DNA from: Rostratula benghalensis
Taxonomy: Eukaryota > Chordata > Aves > Charadriiformes > Rostratulidae
NCBI GenBank assembly: GCA_013399305.1
Contig: VXAI01000117.1
Coordinates: 1,700,590-1,764,589 of the forward strand
Reading direction: 5' to 3'
Length of the DNA stretch: 64,000 bases
Position numbers and translations under genes: made by a program. Under the pieces are notes generated by a model, which ran no database searches, was not told the origin of the DNA, and saw only the letters and a program-made list of their open reading frames with translations. Below are positions 37,060 through 50,015 of this stretch, one piece after another. The number at the start of each line of letters is the position of its first letter. Within the stretch, counting starts at the first letter, position 1.

Positions 37060-37560
37060 TTACACTGTAGTGCATAAAACCCTTTCAAGTAGCACAGTAT
37101 AGGTGCTTTACTTTGAAATGGCTAAAATCATCTGAAATTAATGCCTTCTCCCAGATTCATAAAGCACCTTGCACAATGTAGCTCGAATCTGCATTGAGAC
37201 CTCTAGACACATTAGTGGGGTATGGATGATAATCAATGAGAGAAAACTTAATTAAAAATTGCCCATGGGGACTGCCTTCTATTCTAGGTATTCAAGGTTT
37301 TTAATTTAAAGAACAGAAAATGCATCTTCCCATCACATCAGTTAAGTAGATAATCACCCTTAAAATTTTTTCTAGCATGAAAATTCAGGCAGAAAGAGAA
37401 ATATGTACAACAAAAGAAACACAAGCACTAATCCTGCCTTCACATCCCAACAGGCACATTGTTAGCAAGGATACAATAAGACTGGATCATAAAATAATGT
37501 AGAAATAGTGCTACATAAAACAGTTTTAATTAAAGAATCCAAATATATCTTTAATTGAGT
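37060..37560. promoter_or_regulatory. Possible conserved non-coding element
   Basis: AT-rich block with GAAATTAATGCC, ACTTAATTAAAAATTGCCC and TTTTAATTAAAG homeodomain cores and few open codons. It resembles the neighbouring candidates but has few CpGs, so support is weaker. Confidence 0.15.
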
Positions 37561-38599
37561 AAATGAACTGTAGATTTGAGAATTCTGTAACGCATTTTAG
37601 ACATCAGATAAAGATATATCCTTGGTCAAAGACAAAAAATGGAAAATCTATCATGACAAGTGAATATTGGCAAGAAAATTACATCTGAAACCAGGAGGGT
37701 TTTGTGGAAACTGCAGCACACTTACAAGCCCCACTGACCAGGAACATCAGAGCACCTCTGCTAGAGAGAAAGACCCCCACTACACTGCCAGTACTGTATT
37801 ACCTGGCACTGGCAGGAGGGAGAAGGAGAGCATTTATGTGACTAAATAACCAGCTCAAACAGAGCTGTATTGACATGCAGCAGATAACAGCTAGCCAGGA
37901 CTCTCTCAGATCCCTTAACATGGTTGATTGTAAAAATTTAATCATGTACCAGTTGTTTGTTTTCTCCCTATCAAGCCTTGTTACTCTATTTCAATGTCTG
38001 AAATGATACAGAGAGTTTTCCATAGGACTTTGTTTTTCTTGACAGAGTAATGTCAAGAAAATATCTTCTAACTTTCTGCCAAAAGAGGGAAACAAAAGAA
38101 TCCACGGTTGCACTTAATATTTTTGACTTTATGCATTAATTCATGCTCCAAGTGGGTAGTGTAAAGTGTAAATAACCGCTCCTTTGTAAGAAACCCACAG
38201 AACCTCTCTGTCTTGCCAGCACATCACCAAAGGATCCGAAATGAGTAGCACTTGAAATCATCACTATAGATTTCTTCAAGCGATATATCCTGCGGGCATA
38301 GAACTCATCCACCAGGTCTTATCTGCTTTTACATTACTATTGAAGAGGTTTGTCTGCAGCAGCCTTACAGTGAATCAAGTTTATTTGAGCATAGCTCAAA
38401 TTTCTCTTGTGTCCTTGCATTTATTTCCTTTCCATCCTGGGACTGCCTGCTTCTTACAGAGGTTGTTTTCTCTGCAATTCATAACTCAGAGCCAGGGGTT
38501 TGGAGAGAGTTAGGCTCACTGATAAGCACCTACTTTCGGTATCTTAGCAGTAAAGAGTGTCTTTCAGCCGGTAGACTTTACTCTGGGTCCTGGGTGTTC
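37561..38599. other. Non-coding stretch, nothing recognised
   Basis: No gene, transposon or array. One 60-codon frame at 37667-37849 has no distinguishing feature. Confidence 0.62.
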
Positions 38600-39150
38600 T
38601 TGGGTTGCCTATAGTGAAGCCTGTGTTAATGCAACTGGATCGCTAATTGTACCCAGATAGTTTGTTTAGTGCTTATGCATTAATGTTTTGAATGTACCTG
38701 GCATACTGTGAATCATACAGAAAACACATATTTGATCCAAGTTAGTGAATTGTACCATGTCTAACATCTTTGGCACATTAAATGGGTTTTTAAATAAAAA
38801 AAAAATTAATTGCATTAATAATCCTTACTCCTTCAAAATAATTGAGAGGAATTTGCTTTTGAATAGCGAGCCCGGCAGCTGACTTGACATCTAGTGCTTT
38901 TCAATTTTTTTTCCGCTACCATTTACTTGTCCTTCTAGATGGGCAGCAGTTTGCTTTTATCCCTTCATGTTTTCCATGAAGGCAAGTCGTTTTGAAAATT
39001 TATGTCCCTACCAGTTTTGAAGAAAATGGCCTGTAATTAGGGAAATTTGCATTAGTTACGGTGTTGTCATTTGCCAAAAGAGCAAATACATAAAAGCAGG
39101 GGAAATGCATCATTAAGAACATAAATATTTTCTTCTACCCACCTAATAAA
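38600..39150. promoter_or_regulatory. Candidate conserved non-coding element (best of the set)
   Basis: About 550 bases with almost no open frames yet ordered composition. CpGs are retained in AT-rich text (near 38641, 38867, 38873, 38914, 38988). There is an octamer ATTTGCAT inside GGGAAATTTGCATTAGTT near 39043, a CTGTAATTAGGG homeodomain core, a GCTTATGCATTAATG POU/homeodomain-like cluster, and an E-box in GGCAGCTGAC. Such a mix is typical of deeply conserved developmental enhancers in amniote gene deserts. This is inferred from sequence character only. Confidence 0.35.
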
Positions 39151-42100
39151 TCACCATATTATTCTTATCATGTACCAATTACACCACACCTCCACAAATG
39201 TAAAGACCCCAACTTGTTCTTTCAACAGCAGCATTACAAAGAAGTGCAAAGATTTCCTTAAAAACAAAGGAGTCTGTAGTCAGATTCCTACAATGGCATA
39301 AATCAGAAGAGACCTTTTTCCTTCAGGAATTCCAAGTTGTTATACATCAGTTGATGATATGATAGATGATATGTGAACTTTTTTATTCCACTCCATTATT
39401 CTCCTTCCCTTTTAGAGCTAATATTCTTCTTTGACTACTACATGATGTGGGCTAGTATGGTCTTATTTCTAAATCAAAACGGTTGTCTTCTTGAAGATGT
39501 GTTCTAGCTCAGATAGGAATTCATTCAGTGCCAATACTTGTGGTTGATTGGACTCCATCATCTCACTTGAAGTTCCTTTTCACCTTGCAAGGCGTGAAAT
39601 TACTTGAAGAGCTCAAGATCAAGAACAGAATTTTAATCTTCTCAAAAGTTTATAAAATCCATCAAGTCTGGCACCAATAGGTTTGTATGAGACCCCTTTT
39701 TTTAGCGGGCATAAGCATAAACTGCATTTTGGCAGTTGGCCTTACCAACTGTGAAGTTTTGTTTGCAGTTGTGAGACCCTCCTGGTAGTGCCAAGACAGT
39801 TGTAGTGATAGCAGTAGCAAAAGCAATGACTTGCAGGAGGTCAGAGTGGGGAGTAGACTGATAATATGGAAGAAAAAGAGCAGGGATCAGATTAAGACCT
39901 GTTTTATTAGGTTATATTCCATGATATGAGGAGGTATCCATTTTTCTAAGATATTTTTTCTTCCTGAAAAGCTAATCACAGCCACTTTAGAGAAATAATC
40001 AGTAATGACTGATCTACTTTCTGACCTTGCTGCTAGTGGTAAATTGGTTGAAGTTTGATCTCAAAGCCAATGTGTGCTTGAGAAAATCAAGCAACAAGTT
40101 CAGAAGAAAGTGTATTATGGAAGATTTTTTCCTGGGGTCCTGATCTTCTGAGAGACCATAATTTTCAGGAAAAACTCCTGAATCTGCACCCTGCCTTGAT
40201 CTCTGTAGCTTGACCAGAGGCCATGTCAGAGGGGAAACCTCTAAACAGACAATGTAGATGGTAGGTGAGATTGGGCACAGCTTTCAATCTCCCACTGGTC
40301 TGACAGTGCTGTCATGTCAAAGGGTACCAAGAAGGATTGGACGGCAAGGTTAATACAAATGCCTGTCACTGTAGAGGTCAAAGTGGTTACAAATTTTGCC
40401 TCTCCCTAAGAAACAAACCGTATGGAACTTAAGGATGTTCATGCGGTTGCTGCATCTCTGTGGTTACTAAAGGTTTCTCTATGTTTCCTGTTGCCTTAGG
40501 AAGGCAGGAAATGCCCCATTCTGTGTTCCTGAAATCAGCGGGAGTCATATGACTTGCCTTCCACAGCTACATCACAGAGCCATTCAGGCTGAACCACCAA
40601 TTTTTATTCATTTACTGCTGCTTGTGTTCTTTGCATCTTTCCTCTCCTTTGGCTTTGTCAGAGTATGTCCTTTTGTGCAGCAGTCAGCCCTAAACCTAGA
40701 TGGATATGTTTCTGCTCATTTTGTGGCTACCACAAGAGGGGACAGATACTGCTGACAAAGACTGGCTGGATTCTGAAGCCTCTACTGACTGAGGATACGA
40801 CCCTGGCCAGGTGGGCAAGAGAAATTTCAGGGTCTACACCTCACCTTCCCTCTGGTATATACAAATTTTTTGGTGACGATCTCCTTGGGTGGGAATAGCA
40901 AGATATATTCTCAGTCCCAGGCTCAACTAAGGAACACCAATAACAAATCAGAGCCAGTGAAAGAGCATAAAGATATTATTTTAAAAAAAGTTACTATAAT
41001 TTTTAATCTAAGTAATAGAGTTCTATTTCTTAAATCCAACGTCATAAAGCTTAATCATTGAGTAGTCTGAGGCAGAACTCATAATTAAGGTATCACATTA
41101 AATATACAGCAATAACCTTAGATGTGGATATCTTGCCTCCTTCCATGTCAAGATGCTGCTCTATGAACCAGTCATAAGAGTCCTGGAAGCAAGATTTTGA
41201 GATGACACAGAGCAGTACAAGTTTTTTTGTTTCAAAGATTATTTGATAAAGATTTTGATTTCAGCTACTGATTAAGTTCTCCTGAAGGATGTACTAGGCA
41301 GAACAGTTTGAATAAGGTACTGCCAGCAAAACCTTACCCCTACAGCAAATAAACAAAAAATTTAAGCTGTGATCTGGCCAGGTTTCAGCTGATGGCTTTT
41401 ATTGAAATCCCTTTGTAATATGGAAATAAACCTATCCCGTCTAACTGGTTGGTTGGCTAGGGATTTTTCTTTTCTTTTTTTTGTGAAAGCAGCCTTTCTC
41501 CCTTCCTCTTTTTTTTTCCTGCCTCCTGGAAGCATATTGCACAATTTACAAACCAGGCTGACTGTGCTATTTTTAAGTGAGCATCATTTTGAGTTTCAGG
41601 TTTCAACTGAATTAAAAATCATAAAAATGGTGGAGTTGCACATAAAAAAAAGATTCGTACAACACGTACTGCAAGTATTTCAAAATTTCTTCTATGAAGG
41701 TTTCCTTCTTCATAAAAACGTCCATGCCAAGTCATGTCAAAGACTATATTGTCATTGAAAGTAGTCAATAGCAGATCCTAAAGGGAGATTGTAATAACCA
41801 CTTGAACACATAAAGACATTTCCTCCGATATGCACCTGATTTCCAGGATCTCATTGGTTTCTCAGCCTTTGTAAACTTTAACCATGCATTATTATCTCCC
41901 ACAAAAATCCCACTGCTAACTTACCCTTTTTGTGAAGAAACAGCTGGTACACACATGTAATTTACTATTTCACTTTTTTACTCCCTAGAAAGAGAGGACG
42001 AGAAGCTCCTTTAATAAGGTTGGTCATTTGCAAATTTAACATTCCAACGGGAATTTTCCCAGTAACTCAATGTCCCAAGAATCAGGAAGCCACAGAATTG

Positions 42101-45100
42101 GCATAAATCTCCTTTTGCATTATTTCAGTAGGTACATCAAAGACATAGACCTTTATTTATGCAAGTTGTCCAACAGAAAAAATCTATCACAGCAGAGCAA
42201 CTGTGCATTAGCATCTTCTTCAGGGTGAGCCCAACAAATAAAGGAAAATTACCATTTCATGTTAGATTGCATAGGAAAGTATTATAATGAAACTGACATG
42301 TGTATTTTCATTGTCCCGCCAGAGAAAACGGTCAAAAATAAACAAGCAAACTGGAATAGAGATTAAATCTTCTGAAAGGGTTCTGGAAACTTACCTTATT
42401 TTTAAAACGGGTATAACACAAAGACTAGATAATAAGACAAAATTAAAGAAAATTAATTGGGCCCATATATAGTTTCTTTGTACAAGCACGGATGAAGTTG
42501 TCGTACAGTCTTTCTCTACACATGAGAACAATAAGCAATCTTTTCTATTTTGCAAGGCTGATTCATGCTTACACAAGCTGCCAATAAAACCAAACCCTTC
42601 ATAATCATTCTCTGAATGGACACTGATTTCAGCTGCATTCAGTGCTGGAATTCAGGGGAAAAAAAGAAAAAAGCTTTTCTGGCTAGCAAGTTTCTAAATT
42701 CCACAAAATGATCAGCAGGAGCGGTGGATGGAACTGAAAGGTTGTGGGAATTGAAAGGCAGTGGGAGATGGGTAGAGCGGTGGAAAACACATATCTGCCT
42801 GTGAAAAGGCAGATCAGGAAAAGGCACCCATTCCAAGTCCATCCGGCATCCATCCTGTTAATGCCTTCAAAAGAGACAACAGAGATCCAGTGAACATCCA
42901 CAGGAACAATTCTGTGAAGCGTTGGAGCAGGATACTTTCATAAAACACTGTTTGTCTGGTTCTTCTGCCCCAAGAAACGTGCACAATTGTACATGTGCCC
43001 ATGCTCTTTGTTCAGATGTATTCAGAACCATGACTGCCTGTCAGGGGAAGATGTCTTTTTTGCTGGAAATCCAGCCCACTGCAAACCTTGTGTGCTGCAG
43101 ACTTGGCCTGCTGCTCCTAACCATGGCACTAATTTGTGAGAATGCCACAAGCTCTTTAGTGTTTTGAGACCTCTGAATCCTTCCCTGGATTGGTAATGAA
43201 GCAGTCAGGACCATATTAGGATGACCTTACAGTAAAAGGTCTCAGACTGGCCCCTGTTCCAGTCCTGATTCAGGCTAAGATCCCAGAGTAGGCTTCTCAA
43301 TCCGTTTTTGACTATTACTTAAGGCAGTCTGAATATGGCCCCTATACTCTAATGATTTAATGTGATTTGGACTCCTGGCACAGTTAATGCCTCATTTTCT
43401 AAGCTGTTTTTTGTGCCTGTAGGTGAACATAGGTACTTACTAGGTTTTGTACAACACCTAAGGAGACAGGTGATTTCAGTGGAATACAAGCACTTCATTT
43501 GCACTTTTCAGAGCACCATTAGGCAGCATTGTATATTTTTAGGTGCATAAATACTGTGAGTATTTGGGTTTGCAATGCAGTAGATCACATGGTAATGGGA
43601 GATCATGTCAGCTGTAAGAAATTCACTGCATTTTGCTCTGCTTAGAAAACCTGATTAAACATCGAAGTTTGCTCATAATCCACAAGAAAATGGAAAAGAA
43701 ATGTAGGCACATGGCCCCCACCACTTTCACAGCCCAACATACTTTATATGCCCGATTACACTTTTTTCTTTCTTTCATCTTCTAGCACATGCTATGGATA
43801 GCAGAAATTGCAAGCTGTCGGAGAATTTCTTATTTGTTAGAGCTTTGGGGTTGGTTTTGATTGTTGGTTGTTGCCTGGTGGGGTTATGGCATTTATTTTA
43901 AGTTGAGACTATTTTTTTAATGTTAAGTGGTAGCTGGAAAGCACTCTGGTGTAGGCAGCTGTATGGATTAATTTTCCTTATGGCTCAAGAGGCTCTGAGC
44001 AGTGATAATACTCTGGTAGAGCAGTGGAAGCCCTCCAAGTTTTTTAATTGAAATGAGTTCAACATATTTCTCACTTCTCTGTTCTTCTAGTCCTTTGAAG
44101 ACTGTATGAGTTTCAAACTGGAAGTCCTCTCTTCCTTTATAAATAAAGAAATGAATGAGAAAACAAATGTGATTTCCAGTATTTTTAGTGCATTACAAGG
44201 CAAGCAAGATGACTACAGGGAATTGAAAGATGAGCTACCTATGGTCTAGATAACTAGAGTCTTGAAACAGATGAGGTGGGAGACCTCTGCAGCAGTTTTC
44301 TTCTGGTAAACCATAGCTGCGAACAAATGACTTGAGTTTAAGTCTCTGCGTGAGATTCAGGTCCTGAGCTTGACAGAGACCATGGATAATAAAAGAAATG
44401 AAGAAGGTACTGTAAATAAATATACCATACTCAGGTGACGGAGAAAACAAGCAAAAATGTGGAAGGTAGGAATTACACCTGCATGACTTTTTTTTTCATT
44501 TTATTTTTTTAAGTGTAATTTGGTCTTAACATTAGATTTGAATGTTCAAATTAGGATACGCTTTATTGTGTGTCCCTAACTAATATTTGTGGTAACATGT
44601 TGAGAGCTGTTACCAACTTTGGCAAGTCCACAGGTTTTAAAGTGTTAGATCCATGACAGCTTTTCAAAACACAGATGCTTGCAGCAGACCCTGGACGCTC
44701 TTTGACATCTCTAACAAAAGCAGAGATTTTTTAGCCTTCTGAGACCTCATATATAGAAATCTCCAAATTCACGTTAGGAAAAAAAAATTCCCTTCCTTAC
44801 TAAAGTCAGTAGAAAACAAAAAGGTAGGAAACACTCTCACTCCTTGTTACTTAGAGAAGGCCTCCTTGTATTTCTAGCCCTTGGACCTTTCCTGTGACAC
44901 TTGCGGTCACTGCATTCTTTGGCCGCTTTGTATATTTATTTTTATATATATGCTACAATGAAATGTCTGTGCCTTCTTACAAGATCTGGATATCATTGCT
45001 AAAGTGTCAGAAACTGTGGCCAGAAATTTGAGAAAACACCTGGCAAATATCACTGATCACTGTGCTTATACGGATGGTATTAGCTGAACTGTGCTTACAG

Positions 45101-48100
45101 CTATTTCCAATAGCTGAATCTGAGAACTAGCTGAAAGGCGTTATTCAACAAGATATTTTCTGTGATTGAAAAACAGCTTTCCCCCTTTTAGGTATGAAAG
45201 CACGCTTTTAACCCAGTGCTTCCCTATTTTGGGCACGGCAGGCGCCTGCTCCACTGAGCTGATGCCATGAGGGAGGACGTATTCTTTTTGGCACATTTCC
45301 TTAAAAACCCTTCTGATATTCTACATGGCATTGAGGGATAAAAATATCTGTGGTCTCATTCCCTGCTTCCAAAACTGTTCTTTCAAGGAGTGTTTCTGAC
45401 TTGCTCCTCTCATTTTCTCCCTTGAGCCACCATGGGCCTACGGCTTAGCCTTCTATGAAACCCCAATGAAGCTAATTTAAAAAAGGTTTTAAAGATGTCT
45501 GCTGCAGAACAAAAGGGTTTTTAACCTTGGTCTAGGAACATATATGACTTCATTGAACATCTACACAAACAGCAAAAGGGAAAACTGTTCTGTTTGGCAT
45601 GTAGTGTAGTGGGAACTGTATTAACCTGAATCTGTCAATTCACAGTCCTTCACGTGTCTTGAAAATGTTGATTTAACGACGTAACAATCACTTTTCTAAT
45701 AGTTTGAGAGCTAGAGTAGCTTAGGGGTGAGGGGAAAAGAAGAGATGTTCCATACCTGGGGGTCCAAACTCATCCTGATCATCCACTAACTAGGTCTTCT
45801 ATGGAGCGAGTAGATTATTCCCATTCTTGTGGTCTGACTTGCCCCTTTCAGGTGTAGATGGCTAAAAGAGATAACTTCCCAAAGCAGACAGCGGTTCACC
45901 TCTGGTCTGTTAGCCCCTTGAGGTGCAGTTCAGTTGACGTCCATTTGACCCACACATTAGCCACTCATTTTAAAACTGGACAGGATCCACCCTTCTGTTT
46001 TCCACTGTAACCAGGGTGTACAGTAACTATAAGCATTATTTAACTATTTCTGAAAAGGAAGGGAATGCTGTCCTGTAGTTTTCCAGATGACGTGACAATA
46101 CTGGGATTATACCGCCTCCTGTGTGGAGTAAAGTCTTCTGACAGCACATCGGGGGAAAAAAGGTCTGTAAGAAATCCTCTGGGAAATGCTGAATCACTTC
46201 ATGAACTTTAACGTGGCACCAAGGATGTGTGAAGTATTTTCCCGGTTTTCCATTTTGTCAGTGCGGATTTGACACTCACAGGGTATTCAGTTGACTGAAT
46301 CTACATGGGTGTCCATCTTTCTAAAAAGCCTTATAGATTTTAACTTGAGACAACATAGCTCTTTCAATCCATGTAGTAGAGAAAAGTAACCGGATGTGCA
46401 CCTTGCCTTCCAGGATGACCATTGCTTTCACAGATATTTCTACTTTTTGATTGTACTGTCACAAAGAAAATAATACATTCTCACTTTATCACATTTTCTG
46501 CAACAGTAATACCCAAGCTCAGGGATCGATTATTCTCTACCTTGGTTTGATCCTGCCTGCTCTTCAGGCACTAATCCTACAGATGAACATCCCAGATATC
46601 TTTTGTTTAATCAATTAATGCTATTTTTAGAGTGGACACCTTACATACTATGGTAATGACAACAGGTTTGGGGTTTTTTTCGGTTTTTGTTTGTTGCTTT
46701 TTTTTTACACTGCACTAGCAAAGCCGTAGAGATTTAAGTCTTCTGAAAAAAGAGTCAAGGGCAATCATGGTGAGGAAGAAACAAGAAGGAAAATTCAGGT
46801 AGGGGTTTCTGAAAGAGGAGAAAAAGAAATCAATGAAGAATCCTTGGGGGGTGTGGGGTTGAATGATTATTTTTCTGGAGGGGATATTGCTTTGTAGATC
46901 TTGGAAAACTTGTCATATATATTAAGCATAGAACAATGCAAGGGAGAGAGGGGTTGTGGGGGAAAACAGAGAAGATATGCAGATTGTAGTGGGCAAGGAA
47001 GAAATAAAATGAGTAAAGCAATATTAAAAGTAAAAAGGGGCAGGACATTTTTATCACTTTCTCTAAAATGCATGGAAAAAATGCATATTTCATGTCTCTT
47101 GTATATATAATTGTGTGTGGCTTCAAGGGCCTGTGTATGGGGCAGCAAAGTTGTCTGACATCTGGAATACCAGCAGTGCTCTAGCAGGGTAGGGAAAATA
47201 GTTGAGGTTTATTTAAATTTTAAAAACAAGGATTTTAATGAATTAGATATTAAAATGAATAATACACATTGTGCATTAGCCCTTGAATTTTCTTTGAAAA
47301 TTTATTTTGCAAGTTGTTTTGCATTTATTTATTCTTTCGCCTTATAGCAGCAGGTTTTTCATCCTTCAGAATACATAACCCATTGCAGAAATTTTCAGGA
47401 GATCAACTGGAGGGTTTTAGCTGAGAAGAAAATTAGGATACTGTAATGCTGTAATGCTACTATCTCAATCTGTGACTGATTGCTACTAGTAGCTTAATTC
47501 CACCTAGTTTTTAGCGATTCAATAGACTGAAAAATGGCCACGTAAGTGCTACAGTCAAGCAAAATATTAAGAGGCAGTTTATGTTTCTGGACTGTGGCAT
47601 TTGTGTCAAAGCACTTCAGGATGCCTGCCGATGGAAAAACTAATAATGGATTCTGCCAGCCATTCCAGCTGTATATATGGCTAGTCTTTGAGCTGTGTTC
47701 TGCAAGGTGGACATATTGCAAAGCCAGTGCGGTAGCTGTCCAAAGCAGAAATTATATCTGTCTGCATTTAAAGAATCATCTGAGTGTAGAAGCAGATATT
47801 GGATTTCTGATATCAGGTTTTTTTTTTCTAGTAAAGTGCATCAGTAAACTGGGATTGTTATGAATGCATCCACTTCTTTCCAAAGCCCCAAAAAAGGGCT
47901 CTTAAACAATGATTATTGCAATTAAACATTCCTTACATCTTTAACATGCTATATTTCTTCTCTTACACACAAATTCTCAAATCCCAAGAAAAATTGTCTG
48001 CACAGACAGTAGCATATGTTGGTTTGAAATCAACAAAGTGATATTTTCTTATTTATGTTTTACCTAACTTTTACGTATTTCTTTGACATCAAACACAGTT

Positions 48101-49182
48101 CAAAGATCTCTATTGTTTTTAAGTGTTTGGAACATGTCAGTTGAAGAAAGAAAACCAAACCAAAAATGTGCTGCAGGTTTTCTTCAAATAAAAAAAAAGC
48201 AGTAGTAATTTTCTTTCATATTTTATTTCAGAAAAATAGGGTATTCATAATTCAGTGTGGTGCTGTAGACAAATTAATATTAATGGAAACATAGAAGAAG
48301 CTGCAACAATACAGAGAGAAGAAAGCATCTAAGAAGAGCAGGGTTTTTCGCTAATAAATAGAAAAAGATGGGACTGCCATTAGATGAATTTTCTAAACAG
48401 ATGTGTGCAAAGTTGTGTGCAAGCTACTTCAAAGTAGGACACAGATGTTGTTTGAATAAATTTCCTAACACTATTCCATATACCTGCATAGCCAGCTAGG
48501 AGTTAGTGTAGTCATCACTGCAACTGCTGATGCCAGAACAGTTAGGAAATTCCTGCCTCCAAATGGAGATTAATAGCCAGGAATACAGGGGAATGATACT
48601 ACTCTCTTAAAGCTAACCTTGTGTCTATTACCTTTCAGTATTTCATATATTCATATAAGGCAATTTTTAAACTCTGGCAAAGCCAGAAGCCTTAGCGGGA
48701 TTGAGCTGTGTCACCATTCTTAACATGAAGGTTTATCAGATCAAGAAGGTCTAGTTTGGATTAAATTTCTCTTCATTTCAACTGTGTATTTTTACAGGCG
48801 TGAGTCATCTAGCCCAAAGTTATGCATCCCTGTATAAGTAGTGTCTTTCCAAAGCAGAAGCCTGAAGCTTTTTTAAGGAAACCATTTTCCCAATTACTCA
48901 AGGGAGGTATTGTACGGAGGAAGAATGCTGTGTACTACTCAGGTCAAAGATGCTTTCAGCAGGCTAACTTGAACAGAACACACTACTTCATGCAAATTGC
49001 AGGTATGCTTCTTTTCTGCCCTCCCCTCTTTTTTTCTCTACACTCTTTCATCTCTTAACTACAGTAGTTGCTATTCATATCTGCAAAAAAGTAGTTCAAA
49101 CAAATATTGTTCCCTCGACAGAGACCCACTCAAAGAGGTAAGTCCATGGAAAAATAAGGCCATTTTGGATATGGAGGAGTTT
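39151..49182. other. Ten-kilobase non-coding stretch, no gene recognised
   Basis: Nothing in this stretch resembles a gene, CR1, LTR or RNA gene. Features seen are low-complexity only: a pyrimidine tract at 41494-41528, a G/T-rich patch at 43843-43884, a T/G patch at 46664-46707, and short duplications such as GTAATGCTGTAATGCTAC near 47443. Frames reach at most about 118 codons without family features. Confidence 0.6.
46664..46707 (+). repeat. T/G-rich low-complexity tract
   Basis: GGTTTGGGGTTTTTTTCGG is followed by further GT-interrupted T runs. Similar plus-strand patches lie at 19557-19584, 43843-43884, 57083-57119 and 60141-60176. Confidence 0.55.
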
Positions 49183-49217
49183 GGTACGGTACGGTACGGT
49201 ACAGTATGGTATGGTAC
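49183..49217. repeat. (GGTAC)n pentamer microsatellite
   Basis: Seven consecutive five-base units: four perfect GGTAC, then AGTAT, GGTAT and GGTAC. The pentamer contains GTAC, a self-complementary core, so the array can form hairpins on either strand. The decayed units at one end suggest slippage followed by point mutation. Confidence 0.9.
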
Positions 49218-49830
49218 TTTTTGTGAGTGCAAAAAAATCTTTTGTTCCACGCTGTGTGTATTTGCACACAGGTATTTTAATTGTCCCCCAATCATATTGA
49301 TTTCTCTTGAAAGAAGTATTCCTCTCTCAGTCACACAGTCCCTTATGCATTCCCTTATAGGCATTTACTTGCTCCCTTGCTTCTCTTTGCACTTCATCTC
49401 TCCAACAAATCTGACTTAAAGTTGTCTTTGTCAGGTTACAAAGCCTTTTGGGAAAGATCTTTTCCTGCTTTGTCCACTGGATCCCGTGTCACCTGAGCAG
49501 TTCTTGCTCCTCAAACGAGAGCTCTGGTACTCACAAAAGCTGGAACTCTCTGGAACTCTGTCTGCAACAATAACTCTACTAGCAACTATGACACGCAAAA
49601 TACCTGTTACTACTTTTATCTTTCTCCTTCATTAGCAGGAATGAAATAAAAACACCTAGTTTCTCATGTCCTCCACTGCCACCTCCAATGCTCTGTAGTC
49701 ATTCCTTACCATGTAGGGTCTTCCTTGGCAGTGTCTCAGATGCACATATGGATGAGCAGAGAGAGAATACTCCAAGGACCAGAAAAGCCTTGGCTCTCAT
49801 TCTGTAAAATGCTGGATCTGAGCTAAGTTT
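49218..49830. other. Non-coding stretch, nothing recognised
   Basis: A 140-codon frame (48997-49419) runs through the pentamer repeat and into this stretch but is T-rich, hydrophobic by composition, and matches nothing known. No transposon is recognised before the CR1 tail at 49831. Confidence 0.6.
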
Positions 49831-50015
49831 TCACAGAATATCTGAGGTTGGAAGGGACCTTTGGAGATCATGTAGTTCACTCTTTCTCAAGCAGGGTAAC
49901 CTAGAACAGGTTGCTAAGGATCATATCCAACTGCGGTTTGAATATACCCAAGTATGTAGGCCCTAAAATCCCTAGCATCTTACATGGTTATTGGGCATGA
50001 CAAAGTGTCTGTTTC
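49831..50015 (-). mobile_element. CR1 LINE, 3' end fragment, minus strand
   Basis: Plus-strand text TCACAGAATATCTGAGGTTG, then GAAGGGACCTTTGGAGATCA, is the reverse complement of a CR1 3' end. CTCAAGCAGGGTAACCTAG and the next bases match the usual 3' untranslated and C-terminal region. Resemblance fades from about 49970, so the upper limit is approximate. It differs in wording from the 21026 and 22417 copies, indicating another CR1 subfamily. Confidence 0.85.

Noticed and set aside
48997..49419. 140-codon plus-strand frame with a Tyr-Gly-Thr-Val repeat
   Set aside because: The repeat is a translation of the GGTAC array, and the rest has no family features.
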